Source: Nageia nagi (taxonomy: Eukaryota; Pinophyta). From it: a stretch of 64,000 nt of DNA. The notes under the pieces are model-generated. The model was not told the DNA's origin and did no database searches. It saw only the letters and a program-made list of their open reading frames with translations. Shown piece after piece: positions 11,531-21,794 of the stretch. The stretch is from the NCBI GenBank assembly GCA_050084985.1, contig JBITNC010000001.1, positions 4,340,001 through 4,404,000 of the forward strand. Direction: 5' to 3'. Position numbers and translations under genes: made by a program. How positions within the stretch are numbered: position 1 is the first letter of the stretch; every line of letters begins with the position of its first letter.

Positions 11531-12190
11531 CATTCAATTTACAAGAACCATGTAGATACATCCACAAACCTAATTTAGGGTTTATGGGTATTTTGGTAGT
11601 GAAGTTCAAAGCTCCCATAGCCTACATAGACCACAACATTCAATTTACGAGAATCAACTAGACATAACTACACATCCAATTCAAGGTTTATGGCTATTTT
11701 AGCAATGAAGTTCAAAACTTCCTCAAGATAGGCTTCTCGAACCACAACATTTGATTTACAAGCACCAATTAGACACATGCACAAACCTAATTCAAGTTCT
11801 ATGGGTATTTTGGTAGTGTAGTTCAAAGCTCCTATATCCTGTAAAAATCATAACATTCAATTTATGAGCACCAACTAGACACATCTACACATCCAATTTA
11901 GGGTTTATGGGTATTTTGGTAATGAATTTCAAATCCTCCTCAAGATATCATTCTTGAACCATAACATTCAATTTACAAGAACCAAGTAGACACAAGCACA
12001 CACCTTATTTAGTATTTATGGATATTTTGGTAATGAAGTTCAAAGCTCCCTCAAGATAGCCTACATGAACCACAACATTCAATTTACAAGCATTAAGTAG
12101 ACACATGCATACACCCAATTCAAGGTTTATGGGTGTCTTGGTAGTGAAGTTCAAAACTCCCTCAAGATAACCTACATAGCCAAGAATGTC
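11520..12190 (-). repeat. PPR E-motif segment, ~111-bp tandem repeat, about six copies
   Basis: Units start near 11527, 11635, 11746, 11852, 11963 and 12075, giving a period of 105-112 bases. Each carries ACATTCAATTTAC, a 'TAGACACAT' block and 'GGTATTTTGGTAGTGAAGTTCAAA'-like sequence, diverged between units. On the minus strand the unit codes for the middle of a PPR E motif (VGYLEGVLNF..K.PINLELGVCMCLLNACKL). The 111-bp length equals 37 codons, so amplification would preserve the frame. The individual copies now carry stops. Confidence 0.8.
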
Positions 12191-13025
12191 AACAATGCAT
12201 GTATAATGATTAATCTTGTATGATTGTAAGATATGCATAAAATAAAATACTTGTAGAGACTTTTAAGTAGATGAAATTATCAAGTGTAAAAATAACTACA
12301 TGATGAAGTACTATACTTTAAGAAAGTGTCAAAAACCAATCCAAATGTGGCAAGTTAGAATAACAAGATGTAATACTTAACAATTCTTCAACCTAAAAAT
12401 TTAAATGCCATGTTATCTTACCTCTATAATAAGCATAATAAGATATAAATGTTGAATGTATCTCCCTTAGGATAACTTGTTCAAAATATCATGAATTAGA
12501 TAAGTTAAGGTTAGCTACATTTACAAGATCTCAATAGATATATCATTGTTGTGATTTATTATTGTTCATAATGTTACCAAACAACCAACCTGGATGCTTC
12601 AACATGTCAAAGAGTTTAAGGGAATCCTTGCTATAGCCATGAATGGCATATCCTCCAATCATTGCATTCCATGAAACTATATATACATCATGCATATTGT
12701 TAAATAATTCTTGAGCCTTATGTATTCTTCCACATTTTGCATATATAACTATTAGGGCATTCACAAACATAACATTTGATGCAAAATCATTTTCAACTAC
12801 TCTTTGAAGAATGTCCATACCTTCTTATAGAGCTCCCATGGTGGCACATGCTAAAAGAATGGTATATCCCAAGAATAATACAATAAGAGTCACTCATGCT
12901 ATTAAAATATTTGTAAACCTCATCCACTAGACCTGCATGGTTGCATGTAAGTAGAATACATACACATATTTATATATGCAAGTAGAACACATACAAAGGT
13001 TTCTTATGCTATTAAAGTGTTATTC
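12000..13025 (-). pseudogene. PLS-E class pentatricopeptide repeat gene fragment
   Basis: Minus-strand translation gives, in order: LLTCNHAGLVDEVYKYFNSM (about 12955-12870, the segment that normally precedes the E motif); CATMGAL-stop-EGMDILQRVVEN (12865-12780); SNVMFVNALIVIYAKCGRIHKA and QELFNNMHDVYIVSWNAMIG (L and S PPR motifs, 12780-12640); then IHGYSKDSLKLFDML; and HYTCIVDILGYVGYLEG (E motif, near 12190). Intact members of this family bind organelle RNA and specify C-to-U editing sites. This copy has stops, a duplicated and out-of-order module arrangement, and no N-terminal targeting sequence. It is a pseudogene or a captured fragment. Confidence 0.8.
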
Positions 13026-13033
13026 TTTGTAGG

Positions 13034-13844
13034 TGTTGATATGTGTTTTAGTACACCTAGGTTTACCTTTAAATGACCTAAAAGCACATATACATTTATT
13101 TGTATGATAAATCTAAGCTAATTAACTTAGGTAAACATACATGAATAAGGAAATTCAATAGTGCAGGAAAAAAATAATAGAATTACAATGATGCCAAGAT
13201 ATAAAATGTAACTACATGCACTAAAGTGAAAGAAATCAAGTAAAAGATAAATACCTGTGTGTCCTCACCTATGTCAGGGTTGAGAATATGATAGATGAAC
13301 TTATCAAATAGTGGTGATCTTGATATGAGAACCCCAAGGCCAACTGTAGAAGAAATGCCAGTGCAAGTGCTATCCTCAAAGAGCTCAATGCTAGCATGGA
13401 CCTTAGCATGGATGCTAATGATCTTGAAGAATGAGGTTTTCCAATAGGGATCGATGCTAATAGAGATAATGAAAAGTTGAACCAAGCATATGGTTATGAA
13501 ACTAGATAGCATATATTCGCTCGAGTGATAACAAGATTCTAATCTCAATAGGTGATATTTATAAATACCCAAGTGTAGGGTACTAACTATCAAGATGTAA
13601 TATTGATATGCTTTTTGCAGGTTAGAGATACATACATTTATATCGAGCATGACTCACCATTTGATCCCTTATGTGAAGGTAATAGTCATACTAGTGTACC
13701 TAACATAAAACATAAGAACACAACTTGAGAAATATGTGATAATAAGGTAAAATATAATTAAATGTGACTAAATATGATTGAAATATGTATGTAAGTTACA
13801 CCTAAGTGGGACCATGTAAAGGGGACCAATTTTAGGTGTCAATA
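13034..13844 (-). mobile_element. Solo LTR of the element C family
   Basis: This 811-base segment aligns end to end with the LTR at 37290-38085. Both start TGTTGATATGT and end GGTGTCAATA, with many shared blocks between (CACCTAGGTTTAC, ATAACAAGATTC, CACCATTTGA). No gag, PBS or polypurine tract flanks it, so it is probably a solo LTR left by LTR-LTR recombination. A clean 5-bp target duplication was not found (GTAGG on the left, GTGAA on the right). Orientation is taken from the 37290 copy. Confidence 0.85.
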
Positions 13845-14192
13845 GTGAAGGAATTTATTTCTTCAATAAATTGTTAATGTTTCAAATGTTTATTTGGAAC
13901 AAATTTAAATCTTGTAACTTGGTGGAAAAATTAAAGAGGGTTGCATACTACTTGGCGATCATCCCCTCTATTGCAATTTAGGTAAGACATTCATGTTGTT
14001 GCATCCTTAGTTGTTGCAACACTCCACCGCCTTGAGCACTTTAGTTAACAAGTGCCATTACTGCTCTAACAACTCCTTAGCATGCTTCTCCAACACACCT
14101 CTACCTAGCATATGGAGTTTTCATCTTCTATATATGGCTGATTTATTTTCATTCATTATTATCATTACTATTGTTGTTTCCACATTATATTT
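13845..14192. other. Spacer between solo LTR and element D
   Basis: No gene recognised. There is a short stretch of higher G+C around 14010-14110. Confidence 0.5.
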
Positions 14193-15572
14193 TGTAATAG
14201 ACCCCTGAGTGCCCCATGGCACCATGTATGAATGGTTGTTTACCTTTTCCATAAGCATACTGGTGAGTGCTAGTGGCACCTCTTTGTATGGTTTACTATC
14301 TTATCCTTAAGAAGTCCATGGTTGTCATCCTAGTCCTTAAGTAATCTATGGTTGATTGCCTTATCCTCAAGCAATCTTATGGATGCCCTATGGCACCACT
14401 TTTGTATGTGAAAGGGTCCATTACTCATAATCCATGAAGATGAAATTTATAACATGTATTTTAGTTAATACACAGAGTATTTGATCCATCTCATGGTGTA
14501 AATTCATGGAGCTTTCATTTCTTTTTGGTTGTATAGTGTATTTTCCATTTCTAGGCTTGTATGCATGAGAAATGTTTTTTGAATATTTATAGGAGTGATT
14601 TGATTCTATTCCATGGTGATATTTATCTAATTGTAACTATGTGGGTATTTTTTTATTTCCTATTTTGAGCAATGGATTTAAAGTTATTCATGGTTATTTC
14701 AAACTACCTTTGTATAGGATCAATTTGGTTTCAAAGGTTATATCTTTTGTTCTAGAATTTCTTTTCATATGATTCCTTTTGATTTGGATTTATAGTTTCA
14801 CAACATTTCTTTCCATATATAACATACCATACTTTGTTTAATAAACACACTCAGAAACCATAATCTTTGGACCTACATTTATGCAATCTTGCTCTTGAGA
14901 TTTGTGGAGACTTTTCCTTGCAAATCATTTTTGACCCTTCCTTCCTTATCCAAAGTTATAACCCTCCAAAGTTATCCTCTTAAACTAGTCAATTTTGTTT
15001 TGAAAAATCCAATGGAGTTCAAGCATCCCGAACTCAAAAAAACTCTAGCATTTTCATTTTGGTTAGTTTTTTACTTTCCTAAAGTTCTAGCTAACTAAAA
15101 ACTCCTAGAATCCTAACTTTTTTAATTTTACACTCTAGCAGAGTTAGTTTTTGACTTTCCTAGAGTTTTGACAAGTCCTAGTCATCTTGAAACTCCCAAA
15201 ACTATGGGATTTTCATTTGCACTACCTTTGCACTCTGGATTTACCTACTTATGTAATCATTCTCCAAACTACAAAAAATTGAATATTTTGCATTCTGGAT
15301 AGGTATTTTTTTACTTTAAGACACATGTCAAGGATCAAAATGGTACAAAATTTGACTCTAGAGGTCCATAATTTGTATGTTTTAGCTTGATTCCTCACTC
15401 TATAACTTACCTTTATGAATCAGATCCTTTGGAATACAAAATTTACTTTGGAATGATATTTTTGACTCCAAAATGAGTGTGCAAGGCTTAGAATGGTTCG
15501 AATTTGGTCCAAAACTTCAAATATATGCTTTGAGAGATTCAAAGCTCTTATCTTGAGCCTATAAAATATTTA
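14193..15572 (+). repeat. Element D 5' LTR
   Basis: About 1380 bases starting TGTAATAG and ending just before GT-TGGTATCAAAGC. It aligns with the second copy through many blocks (GAGTGCCCCATG, CCTTAAGTAATCTATGGTTG, TTTGATCCATCT, GCTCTTATCTTGAGCCTA). Its first 200 bases hold three short palindromes (GTGCC-CCAT-GGCAC at 14209-14222, GTGC/GCAC at 14267-14279, TGCC/GGCA at 14384-14395). Confidence 0.75.
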
Positions 15573-15574
15573 GT

Positions 15575-15725
15575 TGGTATCAAAGCATTATGCCATATGA
15601 GTTCATTAACTAGTGGTTGGTGAAATTCAAAAGATTCAATTGGTATTAGAGCATTGGGTCAATGTTTATCAACTAGTGGTTGGCAAACTTCACAATTTTC
15701 ACTTGGTATCAGATCCTATTCAATC
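15575..15725 (+). other. Element D primer-binding site, triplicated
   Basis: Three initiator-Met PBS-like motifs follow one another: TGGTATCAAAGC (15575-15586), TGGTATTAGAGC (15641-15652) and TGGTATCAGATC (15714-15725). The first two belong to a diverged repeat of about 66 bases that also contains AACTAGTGGTTGG. Only the first stands two bases from the LTR end, the normal position. Confidence 0.65.
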
Positions 15726-15879
15726 CAGTTGGGTTTAATGATCCTATTTCAATGACATGATGATATTAATGAGGAGTAATATCATCTTTAGCTTAGATCA
15801 ACTTTTTCCTACATGGTGCTTGTATTGTTAACCTCCTATACATACTTTGTCTATGCCATTCAAAACATTCATGTTATTT

Positions 15880-16412
15880 ATCTCCTATCAGGTGTTTTGA
15901 TTGCATTGATCTGACCATGTTAGGTGCCTTGTGTTACATTGAACTAACACTTTTAATCATGAGGAGAATAAGCAACCCTGTTAGGTGCTTTAAATTACAT
16001 TAATCCAACACTTTTTAGTGGAAGTGAAGTGTGCACTTTTACCAGGTGTTTTGATTGCACTAATCTAGCCATGTTAGGTGTTTCAATAGCATTGAACTAA
16101 TACTTTTCTTTAAATGAGGTTGTAGCTACTATTAGATGCCTTCAAATGCACCATAACTAGTTATGATGGGTGCCTTACATGCACTAGAATAGGTTGTGTT
16201 GGGTGATTCAAATGCATTGAACCAACATTGCTTAGTATGAAGGAGAGATGACTTCTTCTAGGTACCATAGTTGCACTAGAATCGATTGTGTTGGGTGCTT
16301 CATAATGCACTAAACCAACACACTTCACATGGAGCAAAGAGAGCTTATGCTAGGTTCCTTAAAATGCATTGATCCAATTATGTTGGGTGCCTTTAGACAT
16401 ACTAAACCAAAA
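15880..16412 (+). repeat. Array of short inverted repeats inside element D
   Basis: About a dozen related segments of 25-36 bases follow the plan stem - GGTGCNTT - spacer - TGCANT - complementary stem. Clear pairs are TCAG/CTGA (15888-15891, 15911-15914), GTTAG/CTAAC (15919-15923, 15944-15948), GTTGG/CCAAC (16198-16202, 16222-16226), TTCTAG/CTAGAA (16256-16261, 16276-16281) and TGTGTTGG/CCAACACA (16287-16294, 16315-16322). Stem sequence differs between units while pairing is kept. Several other units pair poorly. Confidence 0.7.
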
Positions 16413-16459
16413 TGTATTCACCTATGGAGTATAAATATTTTCACATTAAGGGGGAAATT

Positions 16460-17205
16460 TATAGCATACTTGTGAGTGCCCCATGACACCACATATGAAT
16501 GGTTATTTTCCTTGTCCATAAGTAGACTGGTTAGTGCTAATGGAACCAATTTTATATGGTTATATTCCTTATCCATAAGTAGACCTATGCATGCTGGTGG
16601 CACTATTTTGTATGAGTTAATACCTTGTCCTTAAGAAGTCCATGGTTACTACCCTAGTCCTTAAGTAATCTATGGTTGATTTCCTTATCCTCAAGCAATA
16701 TTGTGGATGCCTCATGGTACCACTTTTGTATGTGAAAGGGTATATTACTTGTAATCCATGAAAATGATATTTGTAACATGTATTTTAGTCAATACAAAGA
16801 GTATTTGATCCATCTAATGGTGTAAATTCATGGAGCTTTTATTTCTTTATGGATGTATAGTGCATTTTCCATTTCTTGGCCTATATGCATGAGAAAACAC
16901 TTTTGGATCTTTATATAAGTGATCTAAGTCTATTACATGGTGATATTTATCTATTTGGGGTCATTTTAACTATGTGAGTACTTATTTATTTCTCATTTTG
17001 AGAAATAGATTCATAGTTATTCATGGTTATTCCAAACTCCCTTTGTACTAGATCAATTTACTTTTGATGGATATATATTTTGTTCTATACCTTATTTTCA
17101 TATGATTCCTTTTTATTTGGATTCATGGTTTCAAAACCTTTCTATCCATATATAACATGCCATAATCTTTGGACTTACAAGTACGTAGTCTTGCTCTTGA
17201 GCTTT
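16460..17205 (+). repeat. Element D 3' LTR, left part
   Basis: It follows the purine tract ending near 16457 and aligns with the first half of the 5' LTR (GTGAGTGCCCCATGACACC onward). It is cut at 17205 by the insertion of copia element A. Confidence 0.75.
17201..17205. repeat. Target-site duplication GCTTT, left copy (element A)
   Basis: GCTTT immediately precedes the TG of the left LTR and recurs at 22377-22381 directly after the CA of the right LTR. Confidence 0.95.
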
Positions 17206-17787
17206 TGTTAGGATTTAAAGAGTTCATATAACCAAGAGCATTCACAATTTAGATTGTCTTTGGCAAAGAAGAAACAACATTAAGCATACTACTGAAAATA
17301 AACATCCATAAACATCAATCACACAAGAGAAACACAAGAGATAACGTGGTTCACCCAGTGTAGGCTACATCCACGAAGAAGCTTTCAACCCTTTTGCATT
17401 CAAATCCTCCAAGCAATACATCAGCAGCATAACCTTGCTACAACCTTCACTTTGGAGTTACAACAAAGCTCCACTACAATCTCTCTCTCAACAATTACAA
17501 TCAACCTCACAAATGCTGTCAAATTACAGTCATACACACATATTCCAACTACATACATGCCTCAACTCAAGCCTCTTATTTATAGGTACAAACTAACCCA
17601 ACTTAAACTCAAGTTGGATTAGGAAGGTTGTTAGGTAACCCCCAACCCTTCTACAACTGCTGAACAGGTGTCATGGCTCCTTGGCAACTGAAAATTGGTT
17701 TGAAATGAGAAAGAAACTGCCCTGCAGACCGGTTGGCTTTATAAACAAAACTATCCTTCAGATTTACTGGTCTCCATTTTTCTAACA
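17206..17787 (-). repeat. Element A 3' LTR
   Basis: 582 bases, with terminal inverted TGTTAG...CTAACA, apparently identical to the 5' LTR at 21795-22376. On the minus strand it contains TATAAATA at 17577-17584. Confidence 0.97.
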
Positions 17788-17800
17788 ATCTCCCACTTGG
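17788..17800 (-). other. Element A polypurine tract
   Basis: The minus strand reads CCAAGTGGGAGAT immediately 5' of the 3' LTR, the usual copia plus-strand primer site. Confidence 0.85.
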
Positions 17801-17847
17801 AGACTTCTTCCTTTGCAACAAGGGTCAAAAGCTCCTCATCTTAGCCT

Positions 17848-20800
17848 TTACTCCTTAAGACCAATCCAAGTTGAGCAAGAGCCCAACTTCTCCTTTGTAA
17901 CAACTTTCGTGAACATGTCCGCAGGATTTTGTGACGTGTGAATCTTCCCCAAACTGACTGAACCATCCTCCAACGCTGCCCTGATGAAGTGGTACCTCAA
18001 TTTGATGTGTTTGGTTCTCGAATGATAGGCTGAGTTCTTTGCAAGATGGATAGCACTCTGGCTATCACTCCATAGCTTCGCATCCTCCTGCACCTTTCCC
18101 AATTCCTCCATCAGTCTCTTCAACCAAATCAACTCTTTACTCGCCTCCGTGATCGCCACGTACTCTGCCTCAGTAGTGGAGAGAGCCACAACCTGTTGGA
18201 GTTTTGAAATCCAACTAACCGCTGTACCTCCAATGGTAAACACATAACCTGTAGTGCTTCTCCCACCATCTATATCACCTGCCATGTCAGAATCAACATA
18301 ACCTTGCAGACAAGAGTTAGATCCACCAAAACATAAAGAGTAATGAGAAGTACCCCTTAAATACCTAAGGATCCATTTAACTGCTTCCCAATGCCCTTTT
18401 CCTGGATTATTCATGAATCTACTAACCACTCCCACTGCTTGTGCTATATCTGGTCTAGTACATACCATTGCATACATTAAACTCCCAACCGCTGAAGCAT
18501 AAGGAACCTTAGTCATGTACTCCTTTTCCTTATCTGTCTTAGGACATAAATGTTTGGTGAGTTTAAAATGTTTTGCCAATGGTAAAGTTACAGATTTTGC
18601 ATTATTCATATTGAACCGTTTAAGAACCTTTTCAATATAGTCTTCTTGACTTAGTCTTAGTGAGTGGTTTTGTTTATCTCTTGTTATTTTCATTCCAAGA
18701 ATTTGATTAGCTTCACCCAAATATTTCATTTCAAAAGTTTTAGCCAACTTTTCCTTAAGATCAACAATATCCTGCATACTAGGTCCTGCTATCAACATGT
18801 CATCCACATATAAAAGCAAGATTACATAGTTGCCATTTGTTGTTCTTTTTATATACACACAATGATCAGATTGACATCTTACAAATTCATTTGTTACCAT
18901 GAAAGTGTCAAACTTATGATACCATTGCCTGGGTGCTTGTTTTAAGCCATACAAACTCTTTTCCAATTTACATACATACCCTTCTTTACCTTTGACCTCA
19001 AAACCTTCGGGTTGATGCATATAAATATCCTCCTCCAAATCCCCATGAAGGAAAGCTGTCTTTACATCCAGTTGTTCAAGAAACAAATTTTCAGTAGCAA
19101 CAAGACTCAATATTGCTCTAATCGAGGTCATTTTAACAACTGGAGAAAAGATCTCATCATAATCAATACCTTTTTTCTGTTCGAAACCTTTTACCACAAG
19201 TCTCGCCTTGTACCTTTGTCGCCCATCTGCATCCTCCTTTATCCTGTACACCCATTTGTTAGTAAGAGCCCTCTTACCCTCTGGAAGCTCAACCAAACTC
19301 CAAGTCTGATTCTTAAGTAAGGAGTCCATCTCCTCCTTCATAGCATGCTCCCACTTAATCTGTGTACCACCCTGCATCGCTTCATCAAAACATTCAGGTT
19401 CACCACCATCAGTATAAAGAATATGATAAAGAGCAGGAGAATATCGTTCAGGAGGATTTCTAATCCTTGTGGACCTTCTAAGTGACAAAGTTTGAGGTGT
19501 TTGTGGTGGAGGTACATTATTATCATCAGGATCCTTATATTGATCAACATCTTCTAGAGATACAAACTTGGGTTCCTCAACCTTTTGCAACCTGTCTTTA
19601 TACATGCTATTCTCATTGAATACAACATCTCTACTTCTAATGATTTTATGGTTATCAACATCCCATAACCTATATCCCAAATCATTAACACCATATCCAA
19701 TAAGATAGCATTTTTGTGATTTTGCATCAAGTTTATTTCTATTCTCTTTATCAACATGTGCAAAAGCCTCACAACCAAAGACTCTCAAGAATGAGTAATT
19801 CACCTTTTTACCTGTCCACATTTCCTCTGGAATGCCTCCATCTAAAGCCATAGATGGACCCCTGTTAATCAAGTAAACAGCAGTGTCAATAGCATCAGCC
19901 CAAAGATTTAAAGGAAACCCAGCATGTATCCTCATACTTCTAGCCCTTTCCAAGATAGTCCTATTCATTCTCTCTGCAACCCCATTTTCCTGTGGAGTTC
20001 TAGGAACCACCTTAATCCTTCTAATGCCATTGTGTGAACAAAATGAATCAAACTCATTATTGCAAAATTCTCCACCATTATCTGACTTAAGACATTTTAA
20101 CTTAGAATTAGTTTCATTCTCAACCAATGCCTTCCACCTCTTAAAAATTTCAAACACATCAGATTTCTTTTTAAGACAAAATACCCATGTCTTCCTGGTA
20201 CAATCATCAATAAAAGTGACAAAATAAGATGAGCCCCCAAGTGAGCAAACCTGCGCAGGACCCCACACATCTGTATGAACAAGCTCTAATTTGTGACTCT
20301 TCCTTTCATTGCCAACTTTAAGAAATCTAACTTTCTTTTGTTTACCATACACACAATCTTCACAAAATCCTAAATCAATTTCTTTTAGATTTGGAAGTGA
20401 ACCATTAGTGTGTAACATTTTCATTCCTTTTTCACTCATATGTCCAAGTCTATTATGCCATAGTGATGTATCATTACCAAAGGAAACAAGATTCAATGAA
20501 TAATCAAAGACATTTGTGAGTAAATAAAGAGACCCCACCAAATTTCCCTTTGCAAATACCATTGAACCTTTAGAAACTTTCCAATTACCATCCCCGAATG
20601 TCATCACATAGCCCTCCTTATCCAATTTACTTATTGATATGAGATTCCTTTTAAGATCCGGAATGTGTCTTGCTTCATTAAGAGTCCATTGTGTTCCATT
20701 AGGTAATTTCATTGTTATATTGCCCATACCAACAATTTTACATGGATGTTCATTACCTAATAACACTTGACCAAAATCACCATGTGTGTAATTAGAAAAG

Positions 20801-21747
20801 AAGTCCTTATGTGGAGTAGCATGATATGAAGCACCCGAATCAAGAACCCAATAATCATTGTTCTTTTCGTTAGACATGATTAAAGCATCTTGGATTAATT
20901 CGCCAACCATATTAACCTCTTGATTACTTGTGCTTTCATTATTACTACTATCACATTCTTTACCTTTTCTATTCCAACAATCCTTTTTAATGTGACCCTT
21001 TTTACCACAATACCAACATTCCAATTTTGTTTTACCTTGTGATTTTGACCTTCCTTGTGATTTGCTTCTTGACTTGCTTCTCCTTCTTTCCTTTGGTCTT
21101 CCTCTTGCCTCTACTGTGAGAGTAGCATTGGAGCATTCTCCCGTGGACTTTCTCCTCATGTCCTCACTAAGAATTGTTCCAACAACTTCATCAAAGACCA
21201 ATTTTGCATTAGAAGAAGAATTGCTAACAGCCATAACAAAGCTATTCCAACTATCCGGAAGTGAACATAGAATTAACAAGGCCCTTACTTCATCTTCAAA
21301 TTCTAAACTTACTGAAGTCAATTGATTTGTGATTGTATTGAACTCATTAACATGGTCCTGAACTGAACTACCTTCATTCATCTTCATGTTAAACAATTTT
21401 TTCATTAAGTATACTTTGTTAGAGGCAGATGGTTTTTCATACAATTTAGCAAGCTTATCCATTACACCTTTAGTGGTCTTTTCATTGGAAATATTGAAAG
21501 CTACACTAGAACTTAAACAAAGTCTTACAGCACCCAAAGCCTTTCTATCCAAGAGATTCCACTCTTCATCACTCATAGAAGTAAGTTTCTTACTCTTCTC
21601 TTCTAGAGGTAGATAGAGATCCTTTTGGTAGAGGTAGTCTTCCATTTGCATTTTCCAAAACTGAAAGCCTTGCCCATTAAACCTTTCCACCTTCAGCCTC
21701 CCTTCTTCTGCCATAGTGCTCTTCCTTGATTTCCAATCTACACACAA
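17848..21747 (-). CDS. Gag-Pol polyprotein of Tnt1-like copia element A (1299 codons)
   Basis: The single ORF codes for all the proteins of the element. Residues 12-200 are copia-type gag. A zinc knuckle CWYCGKKGHIKKDC spans 244-257. The aspartic protease has WVLDSGAS at 300-307. The pre-integrase zinc residues are H431, H436, C462 and C465, and the integrase core carries D493, D556 and E592 with the DD35E spacing. Reverse transcriptase covers about 810-1060 (LDVKTAFLHGD near 893, YVDD at 980-983). RNase H covers about 1145-1280 (D1152, E1193, D1228, and the TKHI motif). The likely true start is the second Met (MAEEGRLKVERF, codon ending 21714), because the family normally begins there. No stop, frameshift or active-site change is visible, so the protein is probably functional. 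Its size and order match Tnt1. Confidence 0.97.
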   Translation of the reverse strand: MCVDWKSRKSTMAEEGRLKVERFNGQGFQFWKMQMEDYLYQKDLYLPLEEKSKKLTSMSDEEWNLLDRKALGAVRLCLSSSVAFNISNEKTTKGVMDKLAKLYEKPSASNKVYLMKKLFNMKMNEGSSVQDHVNEFNTITNQLTSVSLEFEDEVRALLILCSLPDSWNSFVMAVSNSSSNAKLVFDEVVGTILSEDMRRKSTGECSNATLTVEARGRPKERRRSKSRSKSQGRSKSQGKTKLECWYCGKKGHIKKDCWNRKGKECDSSNNESTSNQEVNMVGELIQDALIMSNEKNNDYWVLDSGASYHATPHKDFFSNYTHGDFGQVLLGNEHPCKIVGMGNITMKLPNGTQWTLNEARHIPDLKRNLISISKLDKEGYVMTFGDGNWKVSKGSMVFAKGNLVGSLYLLTNVFDYSLNLVSFGNDTSLWHNRLGHMSEKGMKMLHTNGSLPNLKEIDLGFCEDCVYGKQKKVRFLKVGNERKSHKLELVHTDVWGPAQVCSLGGSSYFVTFIDDCTRKTWVFCLKKKSDVFEIFKRWKALVENETNSKLKCLKSDNGGEFCNNEFDSFCSHNGIRRIKVVPRTPQENGVAERMNRTILERARSMRIHAGFPLNLWADAIDTAVYLINRGPSMALDGGIPEEMWTGKKVNYSFLRVFGCEAFAHVDKENRNKLDAKSQKCYLIGYGVNDLGYRLWDVDNHKIIRSRDVVFNENSMYKDRLQKVEEPKFVSLEDVDQYKDPDDNNVPPPQTPQTLSLRRSTRIRNPPERYSPALYHILYTDGGEPECFDEAMQGGTQIKWEHAMKEEMDSLLKNQTWSLVELPEGKRALTNKWVYRIKEDADGRQRYKARLVVKGFEQKKGIDYDEIFSPVVKMTSIRAILSLVATENLFLEQLDVKTAFLHGDLEEDIYMHQPEGFEVKGKEGYVCKLEKSLYGLKQAPRQWYHKFDTFMVTNEFVRCQSDHCVYIKRTTNGNYVILLLYVDDMLIAGPSMQDIVDLKEKLAKTFEMKYLGEANQILGMKITRDKQNHSLRLSQEDYIEKVLKRFNMNNAKSVTLPLAKHFKLTKHLCPKTDKEKEYMTKVPYASAVGSLMYAMVCTRPDIAQAVGVVSRFMNNPGKGHWEAVKWILRYLRGTSHYSLCFGGSNSCLQGYVDSDMAGDIDGGRSTTGYVFTIGGTAVSWISKLQQVVALSTTEAEYVAITEASKELIWLKRLMEELGKVQEDAKLWSDSQSAIHLAKNSAYHSRTKHIKLRYHFIRAALEDGSVSLGKIHTSQNPADMFTKVVTKEKLGSCSTWIGLKE

Positions 21748-21780
21748 GATTCACCAACAAAATCCCAACACAACAACGTG

Positions 21781-21792
21781 GCTCTGATACCA
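21781..21792 (-). other. Element A primer-binding site
   Basis: The minus strand reads TGGTATCAGAGC, exactly complementary to the 3' end of plant initiator-Met tRNA, two bases after the 5' LTR. Confidence 0.97.
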
Positions 21793-21794
21793 AT

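Noticed and set aside
13183-13650. 155-codon minus-strand ORF in the solo LTR
   Set aside because: It lies wholly within an LTR shared with 37290-38085, where the frame is not conserved.
15490-15515. tRNA-like GGTTCGAATTTGG motif
   Set aside because: No cloverleaf can be built around it; it is part of the D LTR.
19012-21616. Several plus-strand ORFs of 60-114 codons inside element A
   Set aside because: They are shadows of the long minus-strand gag-pol frame and show no protein-family features.
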